DNA of 64,000 nucleotides from Phycisphaerae bacterium (GTDB lineage Bacteria; Planctomycetota; Phycisphaerae; SM23-33): NCBI GenBank assembly GCA_016782885.1, contig JADHXQ010000005.1, positions 1 to 64,000 of the forward strand, read 5' to 3'. Shown piece by piece: positions 39,574 to 49,409 of this stretch (position 1 is its first letter; each line of letters starts with the position of its first letter). The notes under the pieces were generated by a model. It saw only the letters and a program-made list of their open reading frames with translations, ran no database searches and was not told where the DNA came from. The position numbers and the translations under genes were made by a program.

Positions 39574-40857
39574 TTATGGTTTGGCCCATGCGGGCGGATT
39601 CTTGAGTCGGTAGAGCATTTCTCCGGCCTTGGGTACGTAGAGTCTGCCCTGGTCCTCGGCGTCGGCCCAGTAGCTGACGTCGATACCGGCTGGGTCGCGA
39701 TATCCCAGGTTGATCTCCCTGCAGACATCCTCGGGGATCCCGGTCGCCAGCGTGACGTTGATGCGGGGGGTCTCGATACCGTCATCGTAGCTGCCGATAC
39801 CGCGGACGTGGGTCGAGTGTGCCAGCACGCCCCATGGATAGTCCTTGAACCTGTCCCACTGCTTGAGGAAATATTCGAGCGTGTGATATCCGATCTCCCG
39901 TATCACCGCCCCGTGCGTTTCAGAGATTTCCGTTATATGCGGGGCGTATACGATCAGTTCTCCGCCGTCGGCGACGACCGGTTCCATCTTGTACATGCAT
40001 TTTGCGCCGACCCACAGTTCGTCGTACATCGTCGGCGCCTGGGACAGCACCGAATCGTACGGGCGGTCGGCGCAGGTTATGTGGACCTCGCGGGACAGAT
40101 CGACCGCCGCCGACCATGCCTCGCGGAGATCGCCGAAGTACAGGCCCGCCAGGTCGCGCCCCCTGACCACCATCGCAAGCAGGCACGCCGGTACGGAGAT
40201 CATGTCGACCGCGGCGTCGAGGGTGGCTCGAACGGGCGTTTTCTTGCAACCGATCATCCGGGGTATCGTGATCAGCGCCCCGAGCCAGTGAAAGAAGTTC
40301 AGCAGTTCCGGTCCGCAGATGCCCGGGAAGAAATATTTCGCCCCGCCTGAGAATCCGACCACTTCGTGCGGGAAGACCGGGCCGGCGACCATAAGCAGAT
40401 CGTAGTCGAATATCCGTTTGTTGATCGTGACGTCGATGTCCAGTTCAAAACCCGCCGACGCTCCGCCGGTGATTTCGCGGATCTGTTCGGCCCTCAGCGT
40501 GCCGATTGTCGCCAGGGCGCCGGGGTCCTTCCAGTCATGGTTGAAAACTTCCGAGCCGCCCAGCACCTCGCTACGACGCCCCAGTTCGATATCTAGCAGC
40601 GAGTCGATCTGCAAGTTGCCCAAAGGCGGATGCGTTCCAAGCGCGATGAGGAAATCGAGCTTCTTCGCCCGCGAGCCGATCGCCTTGCGCAGGGACCGAA
40701 CGATCGTCCCCAGCGGGCAAGACCGCGTGTGGTCGGGTATTATCACCAGTATCCGCTTGCCCGCCGGATCGATCCGCCCGGCTGCGGCTTCGATAATTTC
40801 GGTGATCTGCGGATCGCTGAGACAGGTGTCGCTCTGTCCGGAACCAATGACGGTCAT
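39574..40857 (-). CDS. LarA-like (nickel-dependent lactate racemase family) protein
   Basis: IIPDHTRSCPLG, HEVVGFSGGAKYFFPGICGPE. Confidence 0.8.
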   Translation of the reverse strand: MTVIGSGQSDTCLSDPQITEIIEAAAGRIDPAGKRILVIIPDHTRSCPLGTIVRSLRKAIGSRAKKLDFLIALGTHPPLGNLQIDSLLDIELGRRSEVLGGSEVFNHDWKDPGALATIGTLRAEQIREITGGASAGFELDIDVTINKRIFDYDLLMVAGPVFPHEVVGFSGGAKYFFPGICGPELLNFFHWLGALITIPRMIGCKKTPVRATLDAAVDMISVPACLLAMVVRGRDLAGLYFGDLREAWSAAVDLSREVHITCADRPYDSVLSQAPTMYDELWVGAKCMYKMEPVVADGGELIVYAPHITEISETHGAVIREIGYHTLEYFLKQWDRFKDYPWGVLAHSTHVRGIGSYDDGIETPRINVTLATGIPEDVCREINLGYRDPAGIDVSYWADAEDQGRLYVPKAGEMLYRLKNPPAWAKP

Positions 40858-41012
40858 GGCCTTGATACTCCTTGGCGGGTCGGAAGTTCGACCCTTATTC
40901 TACGGAATAACTCCGCGCGAGCAACCTCCGGTCTGACCGCCGCGGGCGACAGGGGCTTTCCATGACCGACTCTGGAGCCTACAATTAACGTGAACCCCAG
41001 AGGTAACCATAG

Positions 41013-42755
41013 ATGAACGTAGTCCACGTGACGCATGAAGCGGCAGAGAAGATCGGCGGGATCGGCGCCGTTATCGCCGGACTGGTCAACGCCGAGTCCT
41101 ACAAGCAGAGAGTTTCGAGAACGATCCTTCTCGGTCCGCTGCTCCACACCAATCAACCACCCGATCTGCGTCTGGGCGAAGGGGGCAAGATATTCTACAG
41201 CAGCGTCGACGGTTTCCAACCGTCCGAATGGCGCCAGAAGTTCAGCGCCATCGAACGAACTTTCGACGTGGGAATAATCTACGGCAGGCGCATGGTTCAC
41301 GAACCATGCACCGGGCAGAGCGTCGAAGCCGAAGTGCTGCTCATCGACGTATTCAGCATCAACCAGAAGCGCCTGAGCCTGCTGAAGGGCGAACTCTGGA
41401 AGAAGTTCGCGATACCGTCTGACAACTTCGAGTCGGCCTGGGAGTTCGAGCAGTACGTGCGCCTGGCCGAACCGGGCTACGAGGCCCTTAATGCAATCGG
41501 GTGCGACGACGGGGCGGAGATGATGGTGATCCTGGCCCACGAGTACATGGGCATGCCCACCGCACTGCAGGCGGTGCTTGATGGGAAGGGCGATATCCGG
41601 ACGGTCTTTTACGCGCACGAAGTGGCGTCGGTCAGGCCCGTGGTGGAAGACATGCCCGGGCACGATACGATGTTCTATAACGTGCTGACCCAGGCCGGCG
41701 GGCAGGGTAAGACCATCGAAGACATCTTCCCCAGCGTTTTTGCGAACTACAAGCATCCGCTGGTCAAAGCCGCCCGCTATCTCGACCACATCTTCGCAGT
41801 CGGCGATTACGTTATCGATGAGCTGCGTTTCGTCGACAAGCACATCGCCCGAAAGGATATCGACCTGGTCTACAACGGTATCCCGACCGTCAAGATAAGT
41901 CTGGCCGAGAAGCAGGCAAGCCGCGATCGGATGCAGCAATACGCCGAGAACCTTCTTGGCGTTCGCCCGACCTGGGCTTTTGCCCATGTCTGCCGCCCGG
42001 TGGTAAGCAAGGCGATCTGGCGCGATCTGGGCGTGCTGCATGCGATCGAACCGATGCTGGCCCAGCGTGGCGAGTCGGCCGTTTTCTTCATGCTCGGTAC
42101 TCTGGCCGGACAACGGCGAGAGCGGGATGTCGCCGAAATGGAGCGGGTCTACGGTTGGCCCGTCGCCCACGAAGAGGGCTATCCCGACCTGTGCGGGGGC
42201 GAAGAGGTTCTTGGCGAGATGTTCGACTGTTTCAATCGCGACCACGAGGCCGTCCGGGCCGTGCTCGTCAACCAGTGGGACTGGAGCCCGGAGTTCTGCG
42301 GGCGGCGGATGCCCGAACCAATGACGTTCGCCGACATACGCCGCGGTACGGACGTGGAATTCGGTCTCAGCGCGTACGAACCGTTCGGAATAAGCCAGTT
42401 TGAAGCGCTGTGCTTCGGCGCGATCTGTCTGGTCAGCAATGTCTGCGGGTGTATGGGCTTTGCCCGTCGCGCCGAAGAAGGGCATGACTGCGACTGCATA
42501 ATCGAGGGTAACTTCCTGCGGGCTGGGGAGGGTTGGAATATCGAGTCGCTGCTGGAGATGCAGACCGAGGCCCGAGACGCCATAGAGGCCGACGAGACCG
42601 CTCGCCTGGCCCGGACGCTGGTCGACATCCTGCCTCGAACCCCTGAAGTAATGCAGCGCCAAATGCAGCAGGGATATGAACTTGCGTGCAAAATGAGTTG
42701 GGAGTGTGTCGTCAGAGACTACTTCCTGCCCGCTCTGGGGCGCGCGGCGACCTAA
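41013..42755 (+). CDS. Divergent glycogen/starch synthase-like glycosyltransferase (GT-B)
   Basis: KIGGIGAVIAGLV N-terminal motif; SAYEPFGISQFEALCFGAICLVSNVCG nucleotide-sugar-site-like motif. Confidence 0.65.
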   Translation: MNVVHVTHEAAEKIGGIGAVIAGLVNAESYKQRVSRTILLGPLLHTNQPPDLRLGEGGKIFYSSVDGFQPSEWRQKFSAIERTFDVGIIYGRRMVHEPCTGQSVEAEVLLIDVFSINQKRLSLLKGELWKKFAIPSDNFESAWEFEQYVRLAEPGYEALNAIGCDDGAEMMVILAHEYMGMPTALQAVLDGKGDIRTVFYAHEVASVRPVVEDMPGHDTMFYNVLTQAGGQGKTIEDIFPSVFANYKHPLVKAARYLDHIFAVGDYVIDELRFVDKHIARKDIDLVYNGIPTVKISLAEKQASRDRMQQYAENLLGVRPTWAFAHVCRPVVSKAIWRDLGVLHAIEPMLAQRGESAVFFMLGTLAGQRRERDVAEMERVYGWPVAHEEGYPDLCGGEEVLGEMFDCFNRDHEAVRAVLVNQWDWSPEFCGRRMPEPMTFADIRRGTDVEFGLSAYEPFGISQFEALCFGAICLVSNVCGCMGFARRAEEGHDCDCIIEGNFLRAGEGWNIESLLEMQTEARDAIEADETARLARTLVDILPRTPEVMQRQMQQGYELACKMSWECVVRDYFLPALGRAAT

Positions 42756-42810
42756 GGGGTCGGAGTCTCATAAAAACAGGATATTTCGTGTAAAAATGCG
42801 GGGGGAGTTA

Positions 42811-42840
42811 TATAATCACGTATAAGTTACTAAGTATTAC
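42811..42840 (+). promoter_or_regulatory. -10 box (TATAAT, 42811-42816) and adjacent imperfect palindrome (42820-42840)
   Basis: TATAAT followed by GTATAAGTTACTAAGTATTAC, imperfect dyad, just upstream of the Rrf2-family gene. Confidence 0.45.
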
Positions 42841-42870
42841 ATCTTTTGGCGACACGAAAGGGTAGTCAAC

Positions 42871-43299
42871 ATGAGAATATCCCCCGCGGCAGAGTTTGCG
42901 GTGCGCGGCGCCCTGGTTCTGGCTGAGCATTACGGTAATGGTCCAACTACACTGAATTCGATATGCGAGGAGCAGGATATCTCGAAGCAGTATCTTGTCA
43001 AGATATTCGCATCATTAGCGCGGGCGGGGCTGGTGAGGCCTGTCAGGGGCAAACTGGGTGGATATCTGCTGGCTCGCGAACCGGCTCAGATAAGCATCCT
43101 GGATCTGATGGAGGCAGTTGAGGGGCCCATCGCCGTGAACTTCTGCCAGCACGATCCGCCGCGCTGCGACAGGACCGACTGTGTCCTGCGTTCGATGTGG
43201 TCGGAGATCCAGGAGTTCATCTGCGACAAACTCAAGAGCATTACGCTCGGTCAGTGTCTTGACGCTGACGATACCGATCCGGTCAGCCGGTTGAATTGA
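42871..43299 (+). CDS. Rrf2-family transcriptional regulator with Cys cluster
   Basis: EFAVRGALVLAEHYG...ISKQYLVKIFASLARAGLVRPVRGKLGGYLLAR; FCQHDPPRCDRTDC. Confidence 0.87.
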   Translation: MRISPAAEFAVRGALVLAEHYGNGPTTLNSICEEQDISKQYLVKIFASLARAGLVRPVRGKLGGYLLAREPAQISILDLMEAVEGPIAVNFCQHDPPRCDRTDCVLRSMWSEIQEFICDKLKSITLGQCLDADDTDPVSRLN

Positions 43300-43303
43300 C
43301 GCA

Positions 43304-43936
43304 TCACGGTAATTCCAGCGAATCACCCGGTTGAAGCACGTGTACTTTGCACGGAGTTGAATCCGCGAATATCCGGGCATCGTCAGCCGACCCTACGATG
43401 TCTCCCCAGTGATACGGCAGGGCTGCGGTTGGAGCTATCGCATCGCAGGCGCGGGCCGCTTCGGCGGCGTCCAGCGTGTATGTCCCGCCAACAGGCAGCA
43501 GGGCGAGATCTATTGACGTCAGGTGGGCCATCTCGGGCGTGAGGTCCGTGTCTCCCGCGTAGTATATTTTCTTTCCATCGAGACCGATCACCGCCCCGAT
43601 CCACCCGCTTGCTCTGGGATGAAAATCCTTCGATATGTTGTATGCGTAGACGGCCTGTATACTCGTATCATCGATTCGCAGTTCGTCGCCCGGTGCGATG
43701 GCCTGTCCGAAACCGAGTTTGGCGATCACGTCGGGCGGGGCCGCCAGCACGGTGTTGGCGCCGCTGACCTTCTCGATATCCTCGGCGCTGCAGTGGTCGA
43801 AGTGGTCGTGTGACACCAGAACGATGTCAGCGTCGCCGGGGGCGGAGGGGATCTTCCACGGATCTATATAGACCGTCTGTCCCGCACCGGTAATGCGGAA
43901 AGACGCATGGTGAATCCAGGTTATAGTTACTGACAT
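43304..43936 (-). CDS. MBL-fold (UlaG/YtnP-like) metal-dependent hydrolase
   Basis: IVLVSHDHFDHCSAEDIEK, YYAGDTDLTPEM. Confidence 0.85.
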   Translation of the reverse strand: MSVTITWIHHASFRITGAGQTVYIDPWKIPSAPGDADIVLVSHDHFDHCSAEDIEKVSGANTVLAAPPDVIAKLGFGQAIAPGDELRIDDTSIQAVYAYNISKDFHPRASGWIGAVIGLDGKKIYYAGDTDLTPEMAHLTSIDLALLPVGGTYTLDAAEAARACDAIAPTAALPYHWGDIVGSADDARIFADSTPCKVHVLQPGDSLELP

Positions 43937-44026
43937 TACAGAACTCCTTATTTAAGTACGCAAAGGTAATTATACACTTACGACCGGTCGGCGGCAGGTG
44001 CGAACAAGAAATTGCGGGGTGGAGAC

Positions 44027-44055
44027 TTGAAACCGTACCATAAGAGTGCTATATA
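44027..44055 (+). promoter_or_regulatory. Sigma70-like promoter of the isc operon
   Basis: TTGAAA (44027-44032), 17-nt spacer, TATATA (44050-44055). Confidence 0.55.
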
Positions 44056-44114
44056 TGTAATAGTTGCCGTCGCGGCGGTATTGAAGTACTGCGACGGCCG
44101 CCGAATGGTGTTTT

Positions 44115-44564
44115 ATGCTTGCACTCACGAAGAAAACAGGATACGCACTGGTCGCGATGAGCCACTTGTCGCGGCTTGACCGCGGGTCTCTGGCCAGCGC
44201 ACGGGAGATCGCCGATCTTTTTGATGTGCCGACTTCGCTGTTGATGAACGTGCTGAAGCAGTTGGCGTCGGTCGGATACGTCGAATCCGTGCGCGGCGCC
44301 CGTGGTGGATATCGTATGGCGGTCGATCCCGAGAATGTCAGCCTCGCTGACCTGGTAGGCGTTCTGGAAGGGCCCGTCAGACTCGCCGAATGCGTCACCG
44401 AAGTTGCAGGCGACGATACCGAATGCACTTGTCAGGTGATGGCCAACTGTCCGGTGGCCGATCCGCTCCACCGCGCGCAGCGTAAATTGAAGGATTTTCT
44501 GGCCAGTGTTACACTTGGTGAAATAGTCAAACCGGCCCCCGCGCCAACAGAGAACAAAGGATGA
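44115..44564 (+). CDS. iscR: IscR-like Rrf2-family regulator
   Basis: [19 protein letters not shown]...[14 protein letters not shown]; Cys-rich [20 protein letters not shown]; first gene of the isc operon. Confidence 0.8.
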   Translation: MLALTKKTGYALVAMSHLSRLDRGSLASAREIADLFDVPTSLLMNVLKQLASVGYVESVRGARGGYRMAVDPENVSLADLVGVLEGPVRLAECVTEVAGDDTECTCQVMANCPVADPLHRAQRKLKDFLASVTLGEIVKPAPAPTENKG

Positions 44565-45778
44565 CGCCAATGGCCTTGAAGTTGCCAATCTACTTTGACC
44601 ACAACGCCACCACCCCGGTTGATCGGCGCGTGTTTGAGGCGATGACACCGTATCTGACCGAGCATTTCGGTAATGCGGCCAGCCGCAATCATCCGTTCGG
44701 TTGGAAGGCAGAAGCCGCTGTCGAGCACGCCCGCAGGCAAATTGCAGACCTCTTGGGCGCAATGCCCAAGGATATTGTGCTGACTTCCGGCGCTACCGAG
44801 TCGGACAACCTGGCGATCAAGGGCGTCGCCGAGATGTATCGCGACAAGGGTAATCACATCATTACGTGCGTTTCGGAACACAAAGCCGTCCTCGATCCGT
44901 GCAAGCGGCTTGGCGAGGCGGGATTTGACGTTACGTGGTTGACGCCCGACGAATTCGGTCGGGTAACGCCGGAGCAGGTGGCCGGCGCGATAACCGACCG
45001 GACGATCCTGATATCGATCATGGCGGCCAACAATGAGGTCGGCACGATAAACCCGATCGCCGCCATTGGGCGGATAGCTCGGGACCGGGGCGTGTTCTTC
45101 CATACCGACGCGACGCAGGCGGCGGGCAAGATTCCGATAAATGTCGAAGAGATGTGCATAGATCTGCTGAGCATGTCCGCCCACAAGATTTACGGTCCCA
45201 AGGGCGTCGGAGCCCTTTACGTTCGCAGGCGAAATCCGCGCGTTCGCCTGAGATGCCAGATGGACGGTGGGGGACACGAACGCGGTATGCGGAGTGGTAC
45301 GCTGAATGTTCCGGGCATCGTCGGACTCGGTGAGGCATGTCGTATCGCCGGTGCCGAGATGTCTGACGAGACTGCGCGGTTGACGGTGTTGCGGGACCGT
45401 TTGCATGAGGGCATCAGTGCGTCTCTGGAGTTCGTCACGCTCAACGGGCATCCCGCCGAGCGCCTGGCCGGTACGTTGAACCTGTCTTTCGCTTACGTTG
45501 AGGGCGAGGCGCTGATGATGAAGATGAAGGATATCGCCGTTTCGTCCGGTTCGGCCTGCACCAGCGCGTCGCTGGAACCGAGCTATGTGCTCAGGTCGAT
45601 GGGCGTTTCGGACGAGTTGGCCCACAGCAGTATCCGCTTCAGCCTCGGTCGCGGCACCACGATCGAGGAAGTGGACTACGCGATCGCCCAGGTGACAAAG
45701 GCGGTGACGGAACTGCGGGAACTCAGCCCGCTGTACGAACTGGCGATGGAGAAAAATGATTCGGCTGCGGCGACGTAA
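44561..45778 (+). CDS. iscS: Cysteine desulfurase
   Basis: [45 protein letters not shown]; likely start at MALKL. Confidence 0.93.
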   Translation: MTPMALKLPIYFDHNATTPVDRRVFEAMTPYLTEHFGNAASRNHPFGWKAEAAVEHARRQIADLLGAMPKDIVLTSGATESDNLAIKGVAEMYRDKGNHIITCVSEHKAVLDPCKRLGEAGFDVTWLTPDEFGRVTPEQVAGAITDRTILISIMAANNEVGTINPIAAIGRIARDRGVFFHTDATQAAGKIPINVEEMCIDLLSMSAHKIYGPKGVGALYVRRRNPRVRLRCQMDGGGHERGMRSGTLNVPGIVGLGEACRIAGAEMSDETARLTVLRDRLHEGISASLEFVTLNGHPAERLAGTLNLSFAYVEGEALMMKMKDIAVSSGSACTSASLEPSYVLRSMGVSDELAHSSIRFSLGRGTTIEEVDYAIAQVTKAVTELRELSPLYELAMEKNDSAAAT

Positions 45779-45802
45779 TCGATCTGAAAGAGGTTTTAAT
45801 CA

Positions 45803-46186
45803 ATGGCTTACAGCGACAAAGTAATGGATCATTTCAGCAACCCGCGCAATGTCGGGTCGCTGGACAAGAACTCGTCGAACGTGGGCACGGGCATCGTCGG
45901 CGCGCCGGAATGCGGGGATGTGATGAAGCTGCAGATCGAGGTTGACGATGATGGGCAGATTGTTGACGCCAAGTTCAAGACCTTCGGATGCGGTTCTGCG
46001 ATAGCGGCCAGTTCTCTGGCCACCGAGTGGTTGAAGGGTAAGGATCTCGACCATGCCACCGAACTGAAGAACACCGAGATCGCCAGTGAACTGTCGCTGC
46101 CTCCGGTGAAGATACACTGTTCGGTTTTAGCTGAAGATGCAATAAAGGCCGCCATCCAGGACTGGAAACGCAAGAACGGAAAGTGA
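45803..46186 (+). CDS. iscU: Fe-S scaffold protein
   Basis: VMDHFSNPRNVGSL, FGCGSAIAASS, LPPVKIHCS (LPPVK HscA-binding motif). Confidence 0.95.
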   Translation: MAYSDKVMDHFSNPRNVGSLDKNSSNVGTGIVGAPECGDVMKLQIEVDDDGQIVDAKFKTFGCGSAIAASSLATEWLKGKDLDHATELKNTEIASELSLPPVKIHCSVLAEDAIKAAIQDWKRKNGK

Positions 46187-46194
46187 GCCCCATT

Positions 46195-46542
46195 GCGGGC
46201 GAGGAGTTGATGATGGCTATTACGATAACACAGCTTGCCGCCGAGAAGATCAAGGGCGTATTCGAGGCCAACGACATGCCCGATAACGCTTGCCTGCGAG
46301 TGGGCATCAAGGGCGGTGGATGCAGCGGGTTCAGCTACACGCTGGACGTATCGGTCGAACCCGCCGACGGGGACGACGTATTCGATTGCGAAGGGGTTCG
46401 GCTGATCTGCGACCCCAAGAGCTATCTCTACCTCAACGGTACGGAAGTTGACTACAACGATGACCTGCTCAAGGGCGGTTTTGTGTTCAACAACCCCAAC
46501 GCCAAGGTCAGTTGCGGATGCGGAGCGAGTTTCTCGGCGTGA
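46195..46542 (+). CDS. iscA: A-type Fe-S carrier (IscA/HesB family)
   Basis: GGGCSGFSYTL...FVFNNPNAKVSCGCGASFSA. Confidence 0.92.
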   Translation, partial: AGEELMMAITITQLAAEKIKGVFEANDMPDNACLRVGIKGGGCSGFSYTLDVSVEPADGDDVFDCEGVRLICDPKSYLYLNGTEVDYNDDLLKGGFVFNNPNAKVSCGCGASFSA

Positions 46543-46566
46543 GATGTAGAAGCTTGAAAGAGAATC

Positions 46567-47223
46567 ATGACTGAAACACACGATCAGGCCACACCCGTAA
46601 AGTGCCGCCACTGCGACAAGCCCATGAGCACCCCGGTGGTTTGCGACTACTGCCACGCGGTAGGCCCCGACGCCGCGGTGGCGGACCATTTCACGTTGCT
46701 GGGCCTGCCCAGACGATTCGACTTGGACACCGCGGAGATACATCGCAGATTCCTGGTGCTCAGCAGGCACACTCATCCGGATTTTCACGCGGACGATACC
46801 CCCGAGGTGCAGCAGTTGCATTTGCAGGTATCGGCCGCACTGAATGAGGCTTACCGCACGTTGAACGATTCTGCCGCACGGGCGGCGTATTTGCTGACAC
46901 TGTTTGGGGGCAAGAGTTCGGCAGACGACAAGTCCGTGCCCGACGGTTTCCTGGGCACGATGATGATGATGCAGGAGGAGCTTGCCGATGCACTGGACTC
47001 AGACGATCGAGCCGAAATCGCTCGAATCACCGAGGTGCTGCAAACCCAGCACGACGGACTCTTGCGCAGGATCGGAATGCTGTACGAGCAGTATCAGGAA
47101 TCAGTATCCTGCAAAGCCGTCGTAGACGATTTGCTGGGCGAATTGCGACAGCAGCTCAACGCAGTTTCTTACGTAAAAAAACTGCTTTCGCAGGCCACAG
47201 ATGCGGAACACGCTCATGACTGA
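46567..47223 (+). CDS. hscB: HscB J-domain co-chaperone with N-terminal zinc-finger-like CxxC pair
   Basis: CRHCDKPMSTPVVCDYC followed by a J domain with HPD (SRHTHPDFHA) and an HscB C-terminal helical region. Confidence 0.87.
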   Translation: MTETHDQATPVKCRHCDKPMSTPVVCDYCHAVGPDAAVADHFTLLGLPRRFDLDTAEIHRRFLVLSRHTHPDFHADDTPEVQQLHLQVSAALNEAYRTLNDSAARAAYLLTLFGGKSSADDKSVPDGFLGTMMMMQEELADALDSDDRAEIARITEVLQTQHDGLLRRIGMLYEQYQESVSCKAVVDDLLGELRQQLNAVSYVKKLLSQATDAEHAHD

Positions 47224-49042
47224 CAGCTTGATACTAGGTATAGATCTGGGCACGACCAACTCGCTGGCGGCGGTGATGACCCCCGGCGGGCCCGAGATTA
47301 TTCGCGACGCCCGCGGTGCGGCTCTCGTGCCAAGCGTCATTGCCTTCGTCGATGGCGAGGTTACCGTTGGTCTGGAGGCAAGGGCTCATGCGGTGGAGAA
47401 TCCGACAGCCACCGTTTATTCCGTCAAACGTCTGATGGGCAAGAGCATTGAGGATCTGACGTCCGATCTGGCGGTCTTGCCTTACGAGGTTGTTCCCGGG
47501 CGAAACGATACGGTCTGCGTGAAGGTTCAGGGGCGCGAAATGACGCCGCAGGAGCTTTCGGCGATAATCCTTCGGGACATCAAGGCCCGCGCCGAGACCG
47601 CCCGGGGGCAGGAGATTTCGCGGGCGGTTATCACGGTTCCGGCGTACTTTGACGATTCGCAGCGCCAGGCCACTCGCGATGCGGGGCGAATTGCCGGTCT
47701 GGAGGTCTGCAGGATAGTCAATGAGCCTACGGCTGCGGCGCTGGCTTACGGGTTGGATCGCAGCGAAGATGCCTGCATAGCGGTCTACGATCTGGGCGGC
47801 GGGACCTTTGACGTATCGATTCTGAGGGTATCCGGCGGAGTTTTTGAGGTGCTCAGCACGCAGGGTGACACGCAGCTCGGCGGCGACGATCTCGATCGCG
47901 AACTGATAAACCTGCTGACCGGCGAGATACGCAGGGAGTTCGGCGAGGAGTTGACATTCCCGCCCGCTACCAGGCAAGCTCTGCGAACTTTCGCCGAAGC
48001 CACGAAGGTGCGCCTCTCGACAGAGTCCGACGCCACCGTCGAGGTGGACCTCGGGGCGGGGAGACTCTTCCGGCGGACGATAACTCGCGACGAATTCGAG
48101 TCGCTTGCGGTCAGGTGGATCGATCATACCATTGAGCACTGTGCCCGGGCGCTGCGAGACGCGGGCCTCGGTCCGAAGGATATCGACCAGGTCGTCATGG
48201 TGGGCGGCTCTACCCGCGTGCCCATGGTGTGCCGCAAGACCGGAGAGTTCTTCGGGCGGGAACCTTACACCGCGGTCAACCCCGACGAGGTTGTTGCGCT
48301 CGGAGCGGCCGTTCAGGCGGGAATACTCGCCGGGATCAAACGCGACACTCTACTGTTGGATGTTACTCCGCTTTCACTTGGTATCGAGACGCTCGGTGGG
48401 GCGGTCGGCAAGCTGATTATGCGAAATTCGACCGTTCCCTGCCAGGCCACCGAGACGTTCAGCACCTACGTTGACGGTCAGACTGCGGTCGATATCCACG
48501 TGCTCCAGGGCGAACGCGAACTTGCCAAAGACTGCCGCTCGCTGGGCAAGTTCCAACTCACCGGCGTTCCGCCCATGCCCGCCGGAGCCCCGAGAGTGCA
48601 GGTCACGTTCCTGCTCGACGCCAATGGGATACTGGACGTTTCGGCCCGTGAACTCAGGAGCGGTCAGGCCGCCTCCGTGCAGATCACTCCCGCCCACGGG
48701 CTCACGCGCGACGAAGTTGACTCAATGGTCCGGGACTCGTACGCCCGTGCCGTAGAAGACCTCAATGCACACCGCCTGATCGACCTGAGAAACGAATCGG
48801 CGCGGATACTCGCGGCCATCGAAAAAGCGATCGAAACCGCGGGCGATGTCCTGACCCCCCAGCAGCGACAGACGCTCGACGCCGCGGTGGGGGACCTGAA
48901 GACCAAACGGGAAGGCGAAGATTGCGATGCAGTTTACGAGGCTATGGGCGCCGCCAATGATGCCGCAATGCCCCTGACCCGGGCCCAGATGGACGACGTG
49001 CTGTCAAAGACCATCAAAGGCCGCAAAATGGACGAAGTGTAA
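47216..49042 (+). CDS. hscA: Hsp70-type chaperone HscA
   Basis: LGIDLGTTNSLAAVM, VYDLGGGTFDVSILR, VMVGGSTRVPMV; position after hscB. Confidence 0.92.
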   Translation: MTDSLILGIDLGTTNSLAAVMTPGGPEIIRDARGAALVPSVIAFVDGEVTVGLEARAHAVENPTATVYSVKRLMGKSIEDLTSDLAVLPYEVVPGRNDTVCVKVQGREMTPQELSAIILRDIKARAETARGQEISRAVITVPAYFDDSQRQATRDAGRIAGLEVCRIVNEPTAAALAYGLDRSEDACIAVYDLGGGTFDVSILRVSGGVFEVLSTQGDTQLGGDDLDRELINLLTGEIRREFGEELTFPPATRQALRTFAEATKVRLSTESDATVEVDLGAGRLFRRTITRDEFESLAVRWIDHTIEHCARALRDAGLGPKDIDQVVMVGGSTRVPMVCRKTGEFFGREPYTAVNPDEVVALGAAVQAGILAGIKRDTLLLDVTPLSLGIETLGGAVGKLIMRNSTVPCQATETFSTYVDGQTAVDIHVLQGERELAKDCRSLGKFQLTGVPPMPAGAPRVQVTFLLDANGILDVSARELRSGQAASVQITPAHGLTRDEVDSMVRDSYARAVEDLNAHRLIDLRNESARILAAIEKAIETAGDVLTPQQRQTLDAAVGDLKTKREGEDCDAVYEAMGAANDAAMPLTRAQMDDVLSKTIKGRKMDEV

Positions 49043-49395
49043 TGCCCCAATACAATGTGACATTCAAACCGGTCGACAAGGTGGTTTCGGTCGACCCGGA
49101 CGAGTTTCCATACGGCAGCCACGGACAGCCCGGAAGCCTGCTTGATATCGCACTTGCTAACGACATTCCGATAGAATGTGCCTGCGGCGGGGTGGGTGTT
49201 TGCGGAACCTGTCACGTGATTGTCGAAGAGGGGATGGATAATCTCTCCGCGACTGAAGATGACGAATTCGATACAGTAGACCAGGTTCCGGGCAACGCGC
49301 TCAACAGCCGCCTGGCCTGTCTCGCCGTCGTGGGGGGCGACGTGACGGTGAGCATTCCAGGCTGGAACCGCAACGTCGTATCGGAACACGAATAG
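49042..49395 (+). CDS. fdx: [2Fe-2S] ferredoxin of the ISC system
   Basis: SLLDIALANDIPIECACGGVGVCGTCHVIVEEG...SRLACLAVV. Confidence 0.92.
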   Translation: MPQYNVTFKPVDKVVSVDPDEFPYGSHGQPGSLLDIALANDIPIECACGGVGVCGTCHVIVEEGMDNLSATEDDEFDTVDQVPGNALNSRLACLAVVGGDVTVSIPGWNRNVVSEHE

Positions 49396-49409
49396 CCGGA
49401 GGGTTTGCG

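Noticed and set aside
40854-42662. 602-aa minus-strand ORF
   Set aside because: Antisense to the GT-B gene; the + strand shows glycosyltransferase motifs.
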